Shown here in pieces: positions 42,991 through 52,860 of a stretch of 64,000 bases of DNA. The notes beneath the pieces were generated by a model, which ran no database searches, was not told where the DNA came from, and saw only the letters and a list, made by a program, of their open reading frames with translations. Source of the stretch: Bacillota bacterium (lineage in GTDB: Bacteria > Bacillota > Clostridia > Acetivibrionales > Acetivibrionaceae); assembly GCA_023398495.1 (NCBI GenBank), contig JAEWSG010000225.1:139951-203950 (forward strand), written 5' to 3'. A program made the position numbers and the translations under genes. How positions within the stretch are numbered: position 1 is the stretch's first letter; every line of letters starts with the position of its first letter.

Positions 42991-43115
42991 ATAAATAAAG
43001 TTGAAATTTTATGTGCTATTTGTTAAACTTAAGAAAAATTAATGCAATATATTTATATTAACATTGAAATCTATGAAAATGATTTATTAAGGAAAAAGAT
43101 TTATTTGTTTGCACT

Positions 43116-44162
43116 TTGAGTATGACGAAAGGAGTAGTTATCAATATGATTTGTAATGAATTACAAATAGTCGAGCCACCAGTTTTATCCTATTTACATC
43201 ATGCTTATCCTCTTACAGCTGCTCAAGCCCATAAAGATTTTTTTTCGTGGTTTTATAGTAACTATATACAATTAGAATTTGATTTAAATATTTCGAGGTT
43301 AAACTTTTTTACGCATGTGATTTTTGGAAATAATATCTATTGCCCAATAGTAGATTATAAAGTTATAGATTTAGAGTTCTTATCTTTAAGCCGTATTAAT
43401 ATTATAGATTTTATAGTTGACTCTATTAATATGGGGTATTATGTGACTACATATTTGGATGAGTACTACATTCCAGAACGTATTTCATATTACAAATTTC
43501 ATTATAAGCATGATGTTATGATATTTGGATATGATTTAAGTAAAAGTGTTTTTAAAATAATTGGTTTTAATGATAAACAACAATATTCAGCATCATATGT
43601 TAGCTTTTCTGAATTTGAGAATTCTTATACTAATTGCATTGATAAAAAAAATGATGTTATATTGTTTAAAGCAAAAGACGAATTATCATATGAGCCATCA
43701 TTTAGTTTTGATATAGTAAACGTAATTAATTTATTGGAGGATTATTATTTTTCTAGAGATACGTCTGAAAGATTAAGAATATTTAATAACCCTAAAAAAG
43801 ATTTTATATACGGAATGTCGATATATAATGAACTGATAAAATACTTTAAAGCAATAATTGAAAATGATAAGAAAGACATGGATATAATACAGCTTCATTT
43901 ACTTTGGGAACATAAAAAATGCATGGTCTCTAGGATTAAATATCTCATTTCGAATAATTTTATTAAAAAAAATGCTATTCTAGATGAATATATTTGTCTT
44001 GAAAATACTGTGTTATCTCTTAGAAATATATTTATAAAATTTTTCATTGTAAAAGACAAGAAATATATAGAAAAAATAATTACAGGTCTAGGCAAATTGC
44101 AGAGTACTGAAGAACAACTAATTTCATCTTTAATAGAGAATTTAAAATTATATTCATATTAA
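43116..44162 (+). CDS. BtrH-like/DUF4872-type peptide-pathway protein
   Basis: The product is 348 aa and not exported. The N-terminal half (VDSINMGYYVTTYLDEYYIP, HYKHDVMIFGYDLSKSVFKI, IGFNDKQQYSASYVSFSEF) has the cysteine-peptidase-like BtrH_N pattern: a conserved aromatic stretch, His in KHDVMIFGYD, and the following strand. BtrH in the butirosin pathway moves an acyl chain from an acyl carrier protein to a sugar, and an orphan ACP gene lies 400 bases away. The C-terminal half is helical. A Cys nucleophile is not obvious. The ATG is one of several near 43116-43146; the start is uncertain. Confidence 0.5.
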   Translation: MSMTKGVVINMICNELQIVEPPVLSYLHHAYPLTAAQAHKDFFSWFYSNYIQLEFDLNISRLNFFTHVIFGNNIYCPIVDYKVIDLEFLSLSRINIIDFIVDSINMGYYVTTYLDEYYIPERISYYKFHYKHDVMIFGYDLSKSVFKIIGFNDKQQYSASYVSFSEFENSYTNCIDKKNDVILFKAKDELSYEPSFSFDIVNVINLLEDYYFSRDTSERLRIFNNPKKDFIYGMSIYNELIKYFKAIIENDKKDMDIIQLHLLWEHKKCMVSRIKYLISNNFIKKNAILDEYICLENTVLSLRNIFIKFFIVKDKKYIEKIITGLGKLQSTEEQLISSLIENLKLYSY

Positions 44163-44239
44163 ATATTAACCTGTATTTACACAATAATGATTTTGTGTTA
44201 TTATTAACCAAAAATCAAACTAGGGGGGAGTGTCGCAAA

Positions 44240-45505
44240 ATGAAAAAGAAAATTTTAGCAGTACTGATGAGTATAGTAATTACTACTATTTTACCTTCAG
44301 CATCAATAGCAAAAGCTTGTACACCTGTTAAAATGGTTAACAAGGGTAGTCACTTTGAGGTAGTACTCAATTATAGGGCAGGTCTATCTCATTATCAAAT
44401 GGGTGCAGAATATGGTAAAGAAATACTTGAGTCAATTCCTGATTACGAAGCTCTTTGTGATTCCTATATTGCGGAAGCAACAGGTAGTGAAATGCTTTAT
44501 AACGAGTTTTTGTCGAGAGTTGAAGATATCAAACCACAGATTAAGCAGGAGTATATTGATGAAATTGAAGGTTTGGCATCCGAGTTATCCGGAGGAACTG
44601 AGAACGTTATGGGTGACAATAAAATTTCAGTGGACGAATGCTTTATTTTCAATCTGTTCCCTGATGTTGCCAGGGGGACTCAGTGTTCTGCATTTTCTGT
44701 CTATGGAAAACGTTCAGCAATTAATAAAACTATGTCAGCTAGAATTCTCGATTGGTATGCAGGTTCACAAAACCAAATAGCAAAGCTTCAAGCTGTCGTT
44801 ACTATAAAAAATGGCAGGAAGTCAATCTGTACAATAGGTTACGTCGGATTTATGGGTGTTATTACTGGATTAAATGACGATAAGGTATTTGCAGCAATCT
44901 TAGATTCAAGAACAGGTATGCCTTATTCATCCGATTCAAGATCATCGTATGTACTCGATATAAGGTATGCATTGGAGAACTATAAAAAGTTGGATCAGGT
45001 TGCAAATTACTTGAAATCAAGTGATAGAGAATATACATTTAGTCATCTGATTTTCCTTGCAGATAGTAAAACTAGTGTTGTTTTAGAAAATAACATTAGC
45101 AAAGAGAGTGATTCTTTAAGAAAAGTTCGAACTGAAAAATCTGATTTGAACGAAGGAGTTAAGTGGAATATAAAAGATAGTATTGGAACTGTAAATTCTT
45201 TCATGCTAAAAGGTAATTTTGATAATCATAATGGTGCTGTGTTTAATGTTACAAGATGGGACTCAATGAAATCTCAAATTTTATCTAAGGGTTCTAAAGT
45301 AACACTTTCGGAACTGAAGGAAATAGCTACATTTCATAAAGGTACTGCTCCTGGACCCGTTGAAGAAGGTAACCTTTACAATGAAAGGACACAGCAAATA
45401 ATTATATTTATTCCGAATAAGATGCACTTGGAAGTATTTTTCAGGCCTATATCGGGTATATTACCTGAAGTACCTGTATTTGAAAGGATTAAGACAGGTA
45501 TATAG
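44240..45505 (+). CDS. Secreted C45 family acyltransferase/hydrolase (AAT-like)
   Basis: The product is 421 aa. The frame opens at 44195, but ATG 44240 follows 'aggggggag' and starts the signal peptide MKKKILAVLMSIVITTILPS (to about residue 25). The Ntn-hydrolase nucleophile is Cys in RGTQCSAFSVYGKR, preceded by the acyl-coenzyme A:6-aminopenicillanate acyltransferase (C45) pattern GLASELSGG..SVDECFIFNL. The enzyme probably self-cleaves before that Cys and then deacylates or transfers an acyl group outside the cell. It is 77 bases after the BtrH-like gene, in the same direction. The substrate is unknown. Confidence 0.85.
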   Translation: MKKKILAVLMSIVITTILPSASIAKACTPVKMVNKGSHFEVVLNYRAGLSHYQMGAEYGKEILESIPDYEALCDSYIAEATGSEMLYNEFLSRVEDIKPQIKQEYIDEIEGLASELSGGTENVMGDNKISVDECFIFNLFPDVARGTQCSAFSVYGKRSAINKTMSARILDWYAGSQNQIAKLQAVVTIKNGRKSICTIGYVGFMGVITGLNDDKVFAAILDSRTGMPYSSDSRSSYVLDIRYALENYKKLDQVANYLKSSDREYTFSHLIFLADSKTSVVLENNISKESDSLRKVRTEKSDLNEGVKWNIKDSIGTVNSFMLKGNFDNHNGAVFNVTRWDSMKSQILSKGSKVTLSELKEIATFHKGTAPGPVEEGNLYNERTQQIIIFIPNKMHLEVFFRPISGILPEVPVFERIKTGI

Positions 45506-45555
45506 TTTTAATTTATAAACAGGAATTTTTTTGGTGAGAATATTTGATATAAGAT

Positions 45556-45597
45556 TGATAAGAGCTGTTGAGTGAGTTTCAACAGCTCTTAATAGGT
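45556..45597 (+). terminator. Hairpin after the C45 gene
   Basis: AAGAGCTGTTGA / TTCAACAGCTCTT, weak T run. Confidence 0.6.
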
Positions 45598-45621
45598 ATA
45601 GGGAAGATTGAGGTGTGGTAT

Positions 45622-46002
45622 ATGAAGGAAGTTACAGCAGCAATAATCCGTGAAAGAGACAAAATTCTTATATGTCAGCGTGGTGTAGAGGATGAATGTG
45701 CCCTGTTGTGGGAATTTCCAGGAGGCAAGAGGGAGAAGGGTGAGACCTTGGAAGAATGCATAATAAGGGAGATACATGAGGAACTCGAACTTGACATTAG
45801 TATTTTAGGAGTATTTACGGAAAGCATATACTATTTTAATGGAAATGAAATTCATTTTACTGTATATAATGCAGCGATTAGTGGTGGTAGCTTGAAGCTA
45901 AACGTTCATAATGCTGCAGAATGGGTAACAGTAGCAGAAATAGGTGGGTATGAGTTTATGCCGGCGGATATTGTATTTGTTGAAAAGATATTAAAGGAAT
46001 AA
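45622..46002 (+). CDS. MutT-type Nudix hydrolase
   Basis: The product is 126 aa. The frame opens at 45568; ATG 45622 follows 'gaggtgtgg'. The Nudix box GGKREKGETLEECIIREI followed by HEELEL is complete (G-x5-E-x7-REx2EE). The N-terminus (MKEVTAAIIRERDKILICQR) and the C-terminal WVTVAEIGGYEFMPADI are those of 8-oxo-dGTP diphosphatases of the MutT group, which remove oxidised nucleotides. It acts in the cytoplasm. The exact nucleotide is inferred from the family. Confidence 0.9.
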   Translation: MKEVTAAIIRERDKILICQRGVEDECALLWEFPGGKREKGETLEECIIREIHEELELDISILGVFTESIYYFNGNEIHFTVYNAAISGGSLKLNVHNAAEWVTVAEIGGYEFMPADIVFVEKILKE

Positions 46003-46094
46003 AAAACAACAATAAGCAAAATGGGGTGTATTTGAAGTCAACAAATTCTCGTGGTATAATCCTATGTGTAGTAAATAAATTATGTTGGTGAAAA

Positions 46095-47819
46095 ATGAGA
46101 AAAGTTATATGGTTGGTTTTAATTGTAAGTACCATATTTGTTGCTCCTTTAATAAATTTAAGGTTGTCAAATGAAATAAATAATAACTCAGTTATATTGG
46201 CACTAGATCACCCAAAGTTTAAATTAGCAAATCAATTTAACTTTGGGAAGCTTAGAGAATATGGTATATCAAGTATCATTCTGAGTGAAAAATCCTTTGA
46301 GGGCAATAATTCTGATATGCTTGAAAAAGTAAACGGCTATGGCGTCCAAATAATACTAAACCTTAACAGCTTATCTCATTCAAAAAACTACTATAAAAAC
46401 CTGGAATCTGTTATTCAAAAGTACGGGATCCGCTATTTGATGATGTATAATCCTCAGATAGAAAAAGCTTATCCTATAAATCAGAATAGAGATGAAGATT
46501 TTGAGGAATTAAGATCCTTGATTATCAGGAATAACCTTATATTTTTTGTAATGGAAAACAATGATCAAACAGGATATATGCCCATGCCGGGACTTGATTT
46601 GCTTATAACCGGAACAAATTACAGTTTGAATAGGGCATTTACCGTTTCAAATCACATGTCCGAAACTATTACTCTACAAAATGCTTCCATGATGTGGTAT
46701 CGAGCTGTTGTGGACAGAAATGTCAGGCTGCTTTGCATTGAACCGGTCATTAGCTCGAAATCTTATACAGATGATAATAACATTTCAGGAGTATTTGAAG
46801 TCTCTAAAGAACTTGCCGGACGTCTTAATGAAAAAGGCTTTACTGTGAATGCACCTTTAAAAAAGGTTAATCCCAATATTCCGGGTATACCTTGGAGGCT
46901 TCCTGTTATTGTTAATCTTATTGCATCAATGGCTTTATTAATTGATTATAGCGGAATAAAAAGACCTTGGTCCACCATAATTTTAATCGTTCTGTCAGCT
47001 TTAGCAGGCTATTTGATTTTTGGCTTTACAAAGCCTGAAACTACTATTTGGGAGGCCTATGCAGCTGCTATCATTTATCCGTCTTTAGCAGGTATAGTGC
47101 TTATAAATAGTCTGAAAAATCCGCTGGGGAATATTTTTATAGTTGTTTTAAGGTCACTGTCAGGTCTTTTCTTAATAACTGGTATTGGGGTTTGCATTGT
47201 AATATCATCAATGTGTGATGTCAGGTATACAATGCACCTTATAAACTTTAACCTGGTTATACCGTCTTTTATTATTCCGATTATTGTATTCAACATAAAC
47301 TTTGTTTTTATGCTGCACAAACAATACCCTGTACATAAAAGAGTAATAGAACATATCAGGCGTACAGGCATCAAGAGGTATATACTTACTACCCTTATCT
47401 ATGTATGCATAACATGTTTTCTTATATATATTTATTTAGTAAGAAGCGGCGATTTTAACGTATTGCCGGAATCCGCAGCAGAAATTAAAGTTAGAGAATT
47501 CCTTGAACTGAACATGTCTGCAAGGCCTAGAATAAAGGAATTCATTATCGGTTATCCATGTATGTTTGCGTTTTTGTATCTTTATCCCAAAAGGGTGCCA
47601 TACAAACTTATAAGTTTTTTAGGCACTTTTTCGTCAATTATTGGAATATCTATTATAAACAGTTTCTGCCATGGATTTACTCCTATAATGACTTCTATAA
47701 ACAGAACTTTTAATGGTTTATTGCTTGGAATAATTACAGGATGTATTTCGCTTGTGATCTGTTCAAATTTATTAAAGTATATGGACTGGAAGAGGTATTC
47801 CTATATAATTAGAAAATAA
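46095..47819 (+). CDS. DUF5693 multi-pass membrane protein
   Basis: The product is 574 aa. An N-terminal membrane anchor is followed by an extracytoplasmic domain to about residue 265 (SVILALDHPKFKLANQFNFG, LREYGISSIILSEKSF, YGVQIILNLNS) and at least eight membrane helices (for example LPVIVNLIASMALLIDYSGI and FNLVIPSFIIPIIVFNINFV). This arrangement is the DUF5693 family of Clostridia. There is no catalytic motif. The start ATG follows 'tatgttggtgaaaa', a weak ribosome site. In many genomes the family lies beside polysaccharide genes, but nothing like that is seen here. The role is unknown. Confidence 0.75.
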   Translation: MRKVIWLVLIVSTIFVAPLINLRLSNEINNNSVILALDHPKFKLANQFNFGKLREYGISSIILSEKSFEGNNSDMLEKVNGYGVQIILNLNSLSHSKNYYKNLESVIQKYGIRYLMMYNPQIEKAYPINQNRDEDFEELRSLIIRNNLIFFVMENNDQTGYMPMPGLDLLITGTNYSLNRAFTVSNHMSETITLQNASMMWYRAVVDRNVRLLCIEPVISSKSYTDDNNISGVFEVSKELAGRLNEKGFTVNAPLKKVNPNIPGIPWRLPVIVNLIASMALLIDYSGIKRPWSTIILIVLSALAGYLIFGFTKPETTIWEAYAAAIIYPSLAGIVLINSLKNPLGNIFIVVLRSLSGLFLITGIGVCIVISSMCDVRYTMHLINFNLVIPSFIIPIIVFNINFVFMLHKQYPVHKRVIEHIRRTGIKRYILTTLIYVCITCFLIYIYLVRSGDFNVLPESAAEIKVREFLELNMSARPRIKEFIIGYPCMFAFLYLYPKRVPYKLISFLGTFSSIIGISIINSFCHGFTPIMTSINRTFNGLLLGIITGCISLVICSNLLKYMDWKRYSYIIRK

Positions 47820-47889
47820 AGAGTTAATATAAATTTGGGATTGCATTGAGGTATCAGAAACATATAAAAGTGAAGGATTTGAAATAAAT

Positions 47890-50529
47890 ATGAGGAAATT
47901 AGTCATCGGAATATTAGCACATGTGGATGCGGGCAAGACTACACTGTCCGAAGGAATACTATATTTAAGTGGAAGAATAAGGAAATTAGGCAGAGTAGAT
48001 AATAAGGACGCATATTTAGATAATTATGAATTGGAAAGAGCCAGGGGGATTACTATTTTCTCCAAGCAGGCCATATTGGAAATTGGGGAGACAAAAATTA
48101 CTCTGCTCGATACCCCGGGTCACGTAGATTTTTCGGCTGAAATGGAGAGGACACTTCAGGTGTTGGATTATGCCGTTTTGGTAATAAGCGGTGCAGATGG
48201 AGTACAGGGGCATACCAGAACATTGTGGCGATTGCTTGATCTGTATAAGATACCGGTGTTCCTATTCATAAATAAAATGGATCAGAAGGGTACAGATAAG
48301 GACAAGATAATAAAAGCAGTAAAAGAGCAACTCGACGATGCATGCATTGAATTTGGACAAGTTAAGAAAGAATTGTTTTATGACCAACTGGCCATGTGTG
48401 ATGAAGTGATTATGAAAGCTTATCTTGAAACTGGAAACATCGAAGAAGCTCAGATTAGTAGTGCAATTAAAGAACGCAAAGTATTTCCTTGCTTTTTTGG
48501 TTCGGCTTTAAAATTGGAAGGTATCGAGCAATTATTGCAGGGAATTGTAAATTATTCAATAATACCTGCTTATCCCAAAGAGTTTGGTGCTAAAATATTT
48601 AAAATTACAAGGGATGAGCAGGGCAACCGTCTAACGCACATGAAGTTGACAGGCGGAAAACTCAAGGTGAAAGATATTTTGACTAATAATGTCTGGGAAG
48701 AAAAAGTGAATCAGATTCGTATTTATTCCGGACAGAAATTTGAGGCAGTAAGTGAAATAGATGCAGGCTCTGTATTTGCAGTAACAGGCCTCAGCCAAGC
48801 TAGGCCGGGAGAGGCCTTGGGAATAGAAGAGGCTTCAAAGGCACCAGTATTGGAGAGTGTATTGTTATATCAAATTGTGCTGCCGGAAGGTTGTGACATG
48901 AGAGCAATGCTTCCTAAGCTCCGTCAGATTGAAGAAGAGGAGCCGGAATTACATATTGTGTGGGATGAGCAGTTACAGGAAATTCAGGTACAGGTAATGG
49001 GAGATGTGCAGATTGAAATTCTGCAGAGCCTTATAAAAAGCCGTTTTGATATTGAGGTTGCCTTTGGTGCAGGAAGAATTGTATATAAAGAGACCATTGC
49101 CAATACAGTTGAGGGGGTAGGACACTTTGAACCCTTGAGACATTATGCTGAGGTTCACCTTTTATTAGAACCGGGCGAGCTTGGAAGCGGTCTTCAGTTT
49201 GGTGTGGATTGCAATGAGGATGACTTGAGTAAAAACTGGCAAAGACTTATTTCAACCCATATGAAAGAAAAATCCCATAAAGGTGTTCTGACAGGTTCAG
49301 TAATTACAGATATGAAAATTACTTTGGTGTCAGGCAGAGCACACAATAAACATACAGAAGGCGGTGATTTCAGGGAGGCTACCTACCGTGCGGTACGCCA
49401 AGGATTAAGGGAAGCGGAATCCATATTGCTGGAGCCTTATTATGCCTTCCAGTTGGAACTGCCTGAAAAAATGGTAGGAAGAGCAATGACTGATATTGAG
49501 AAAATGCACGGTACAAGCGAAATATCACAGATTAATGGCGATATGGCAATTCTCGTGGGTAGTGCCCCTCTTATTACCATGAGGAATTATCAGAAAGAGG
49601 TAGTGGCGTATACCAAAGGTTTCGGAAGGCTGTTTTGCACCCTGAAGGGCTATGAACAATGCCATAATGCCCAGGAGGTAATAGAGTGTATTGCATATGA
49701 TCCGGAAAGAGATGTAGAAAATCCGACTGGTTCAGTTTTTTGTGCAAATGGCTCAGGTTTTTTGGTGGCTTGGGATGAGGTAAAGGATTACATGCATGTC
49801 GAAAGTTATTTCCAGGGAAAAGATGATTTGGAAGTAATTAATCACGATCAGTCCTCATATTCAGAAGAAAGGTCAATTAGTCTGGAAGAAATTGATCATA
49901 TTATGAATAAAACCTTTTATGCCAACCAAGGGAAAAAATCTGTCTGGAAAAGACGAAAGACAGCAGTAGAGAGCTATTATAAACCTGAAAAACATGTAAG
50001 CTACGAGAAGGAAGCAAAAGACGAATATCTCCTTATTGACGGCTATAATATAATCTTTGCATGGCCGGAATTGAAGGAGCTTGCAGATGATAATATGGAC
50101 GGTGCAAGAATTAAATTGCTTGAAATCCTGAGCAATTATCAATGGATTCGAAAATATCACATTATTGTAGTTTTTGATGCATATCGTGTTGAGGGGCACC
50201 GTGAAGAGGTAATTGATTATTATAATATACATTTGGTTTATACAAGAGAGGCTCAAACTGCAGATCAGTACATTGAAAAATTTGCCCATGATAATAAGAA
50301 AAATTATAATATAACGGTTGCTACGTCAGACGGTTTGCAGCAGGTAATTGTGAGAGGTGAGGGATGCTCGCTATTTTCCGCAAGAGAGCTGAAGGCTGAG
50401 ATTGTAAGGGCTAATGAAAGAATAAAACAGGAATATAAAGAGATGCAGGGAAAAGGGCGGAATTATTTAGGCGATGCATTGCCACCTGAAGTGAAGCGGC
50501 TGATAGATGAGTTGATCAAGGAGGAATAG
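47890..50529 (+). CDS. TetM-like ribosomal GTPase fused to a NYN (Rae1-like) nuclease domain
   Basis: The product is 879 aa. Residues 1-650 are an EF-G-like GTPase of the TetM/TetW group: G1 AHVDAGKT (10-17), switch RGITIFSKQA, G3 DTPGHVDF, G4 INKMD, and domain IV with AHNKHTEGGDFREATYRAVR. A charged linker (about 650-710) leads to a C-terminal NYN/PIN-like domain (EYLLIDGYNIIFAW, VVFDAYRVEGHREE, TREAQTADQYIEKFAHD, ITVATSDGLQQVIV) like YacP/Rae1, which cuts mRNA in the ribosomal A site. The protein may bind stalled ribosomes and cleave mRNA. It is not a proven tetracycline-resistance gene. Confidence 0.9.
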   Translation: MRKLVIGILAHVDAGKTTLSEGILYLSGRIRKLGRVDNKDAYLDNYELERARGITIFSKQAILEIGETKITLLDTPGHVDFSAEMERTLQVLDYAVLVISGADGVQGHTRTLWRLLDLYKIPVFLFINKMDQKGTDKDKIIKAVKEQLDDACIEFGQVKKELFYDQLAMCDEVIMKAYLETGNIEEAQISSAIKERKVFPCFFGSALKLEGIEQLLQGIVNYSIIPAYPKEFGAKIFKITRDEQGNRLTHMKLTGGKLKVKDILTNNVWEEKVNQIRIYSGQKFEAVSEIDAGSVFAVTGLSQARPGEALGIEEASKAPVLESVLLYQIVLPEGCDMRAMLPKLRQIEEEEPELHIVWDEQLQEIQVQVMGDVQIEILQSLIKSRFDIEVAFGAGRIVYKETIANTVEGVGHFEPLRHYAEVHLLLEPGELGSGLQFGVDCNEDDLSKNWQRLISTHMKEKSHKGVLTGSVITDMKITLVSGRAHNKHTEGGDFREATYRAVRQGLREAESILLEPYYAFQLELPEKMVGRAMTDIEKMHGTSEISQINGDMAILVGSAPLITMRNYQKEVVAYTKGFGRLFCTLKGYEQCHNAQEVIECIAYDPERDVENPTGSVFCANGSGFLVAWDEVKDYMHVESYFQGKDDLEVINHDQSSYSEERSISLEEIDHIMNKTFYANQGKKSVWKRRKTAVESYYKPEKHVSYEKEAKDEYLLIDGYNIIFAWPELKELADDNMDGARIKLLEILSNYQWIRKYHIIVVFDAYRVEGHREEVIDYYNIHLVYTREAQTADQYIEKFAHDNKKNYNITVATSDGLQQVIVRGEGCSLFSARELKAEIVRANERIKQEYKEMQGKGRNYLGDALPPEVKRLIDELIKEE

Positions 50530-50736
50530 GATCTATAATACCTAATGCCTCGTAACAAAAATTAACTTCTAGAGCATTCGAGGCTTATAAAGTCATAAGT
50601 GCTTTGATAATTATTTTAAGAAAAATAGTGAAAAATTAACTTATTTCCAGAAAACATTACGCTACAAAATCTGTTTACCATATGATAGAATTTATTTGTA
50701 ATATATATATTTATTTATTCAAAAGGGGGGATTCTT

Positions 50737-52560
50737 GTGAAAAGGATGTTGAGAAATGGTTCTTTAGCATTGGTTTTGATCATGTTGTGTCAGCTTTTTG
50801 CCTCAATTCCAATCCATGCAGAAGGTATCTGCGGTGATTTGAATGGCGATGGTTCAGTCAATTCGATTGATTTTGCATATTTAAGAGGTTACTTGCTTAA
50901 AATTAATACTCCTTCCGGAAACAGCTGGGAAAAAAGTGCTGATGTATACAAGGATGGTAATATTAATTCGCTGGATTTTGCTGTTTTCAGGAAATACATG
51001 CTTGGAATGATAAAAAGTTTACCTTACGTTGTAGAACAGCCGACTCCAACAGCACAACCAACACCACAAGGAGATTGGATTCCGTTTGTGCCGAAAACAG
51101 AAGATGTTGCTTTAAGACTTGTAATAGAATATTCTCCTCAAAACGGATTTAAGGAGACAAAATACATACTTGTAAACATAACCTTCTGGGATGGTGGTTA
51201 CAGGATAGCAGATGAGGGCAAACTTGTGTATTCCCCAACGGATAATAGTTTCACAACATCAGGAGTGAAAATAGAAAAGTATGTTGGACCAAATGGAGTC
51301 ACACTTGCGTCTATGCAGAAACAAATAAAATATCCTATTGAAAATCAGTTGGGTGCAAAAAATCATTTTGATTTCAAGGTTGATGATAAAAGTGTTGCGG
51401 AATTCTCGTTCACTCCCAACTCAATAATTGTTCCAACGCCTGTTCCCTTTGGTGCCAAAGTTAATGAAAATTTTGTAGATGCAAATACTCAATTTGCAGC
51501 GAACATTTTTGAAAAATTCAGCAAGGAAGACACTGATAAAAATGTGTTCTTCTCGCCTATTAGTATATCTATGGCTCTTTCCATGGTGTATCAGGGTGCA
51601 GATACCACTACCCGGGATGCTATTGCAAAAGTACTTAATTACGGAGGAATGAGCACTGAAGAGATAAACCAAAGTTATATGGATCATTTGAGCTACTTCA
51701 AAAAACTGTATCCCCAAGTAGAACTGAATGTTGCCAATTCAATATGGGTAAATGAAGGGTTTAAAGTAGATGAGAGCTTTTTGGCCAAAAATAAGGAAGT
51801 TTTCAACTCTCAAAATTCGTTCCTTGATTTTTCAAATCCTGATGCATGTAATATTATGAATAAATGGATTTCCGATGCAACAAAAGGCAAAATAGACAAA
51901 ATGATTAACCCACCTATTGACCCAGAAATTATAATGTACCTTATGAATGCTATATATTTTAACGGCAGTTGGACTGATCAATTTGATGAAGGGCAAACGA
52001 GAGAAAGTACTTTTACAAACATTAAGGGTGAAAATAAGCTTGTGCAGATGATGAATAAAACTGATAGCTTCAAGTATGGTCAAGGTCCTGGTTATAAAGC
52101 GGTTGAACTTCCATACGGTTCGGGAAGTGTTTCAATGTACTGCATTCTTCCTGAAACAGATGTGAACGATTTTGTCGCAGATTTTGACAACAATATGTGG
52201 AGTGGAATAAAGAGCAAGCTTTCAACGACTTCTAAAGTTCAATTAAGTATTCCACGTTTTAAGATTGAATACGAGCCTAAGGATTTAAAAGGCAAGCTTA
52301 GTGAACTTGGAATGGGAGAAGCCTTTTTAAGAGGTGCCGATTTCTCAGGAATTGGCGATGACTTGTGGATAGACGATGTAAAGCACAAAGCAGTAATTGA
52401 TGTTAACGAAAAAGGTACTGAGGCAGCAGCTGTAACTGTCATAGGGATGGCTACCACTTCAATGCCAAATACATTTATCGCAGATAAGCCATTTATGTTT
52501 GTGATTGCAGATAATGCAACAGGAACTATACTATTTATGGGCAAGGTGGTTAACCCTTAA
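50737..52560 (+). CDS. Cellulosomal serpin with N-terminal dockerin
   Basis: The product is 607 aa. GTG 50737 follows 'aaaggggggatt'. The signal peptide ends near HAEG (residue 30). Two dockerin repeats at 31-92 (GDLNGDGSVNSIDFAYLRGY and DVYKDGNINSLDFAVFRKY) are followed by a Pro/Thr linker, a domain of about 130 residues that I do not recognise (VALRLVIEYSPQNGF), and a full serpin (FAANIFEKFSKEDTDKNVFF; FYGQG-like KYGQGPGYKAVELPYG). The reactive loop DVNEKGTEAAAVTVIGMATT has a normal hinge, and counting places the cut at Thr-Ser. It would protect the cellulosome from proteases. Confidence 0.93.
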   Translation: MKRMLRNGSLALVLIMLCQLFASIPIHAEGICGDLNGDGSVNSIDFAYLRGYLLKINTPSGNSWEKSADVYKDGNINSLDFAVFRKYMLGMIKSLPYVVEQPTPTAQPTPQGDWIPFVPKTEDVALRLVIEYSPQNGFKETKYILVNITFWDGGYRIADEGKLVYSPTDNSFTTSGVKIEKYVGPNGVTLASMQKQIKYPIENQLGAKNHFDFKVDDKSVAEFSFTPNSIIVPTPVPFGAKVNENFVDANTQFAANIFEKFSKEDTDKNVFFSPISISMALSMVYQGADTTTRDAIAKVLNYGGMSTEEINQSYMDHLSYFKKLYPQVELNVANSIWVNEGFKVDESFLAKNKEVFNSQNSFLDFSNPDACNIMNKWISDATKGKIDKMINPPIDPEIIMYLMNAIYFNGSWTDQFDEGQTRESTFTNIKGENKLVQMMNKTDSFKYGQGPGYKAVELPYGSGSVSMYCILPETDVNDFVADFDNNMWSGIKSKLSTTSKVQLSIPRFKIEYEPKDLKGKLSELGMGEAFLRGADFSGIGDDLWIDDVKHKAVIDVNEKGTEAAAVTVIGMATTSMPNTFIADKPFMFVIADNATGTILFMGKVVNP

Positions 52561-52860
52561 TGAGACAAAGGGACAGGTACCTTGTCCCGTTTCTTAAGAG
52601 GCAGCGACAAGTCCGGTAGCAATTACCGGTTGCTTTGAAGCTTCAAAAAGTTTCAAACCTGCTTAAAAGTTTTGATGTGCTTATGCGTAGAAGAACATGA
52701 CTTTGTTTTCTTGGAGGACACATTGAGTTAGTCGGTGTGTCCTTTCTGCTTTTAACAGTTTATTGACATTAGTTTTAGTAACTCTTATACTTATAATTAG
52801 AGTTGTTTGGAAAAGAAGTAAATATTACGCATGTTTTTCATGCGAAAAAAAGGTGACTAT
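52561..52860. other. Intergenic region after the serpin
   Basis: A hairpin GGGACAGGTACCTTGTCCCG-like at 52570-52592 can terminate the serpin mRNA, and GGACACA..TGTGTCC then TTTCTG is at 52716-52745. No gene is seen. A TTGACA word at 52764 may be part of the promoter for the next operon. Confidence 0.5.

Noticed and set aside
47890..50529. Call as tetracycline-resistance gene tet(M)
   Set aside because: Homology is at family level only and the C-terminal nuclease domain suggests another role.
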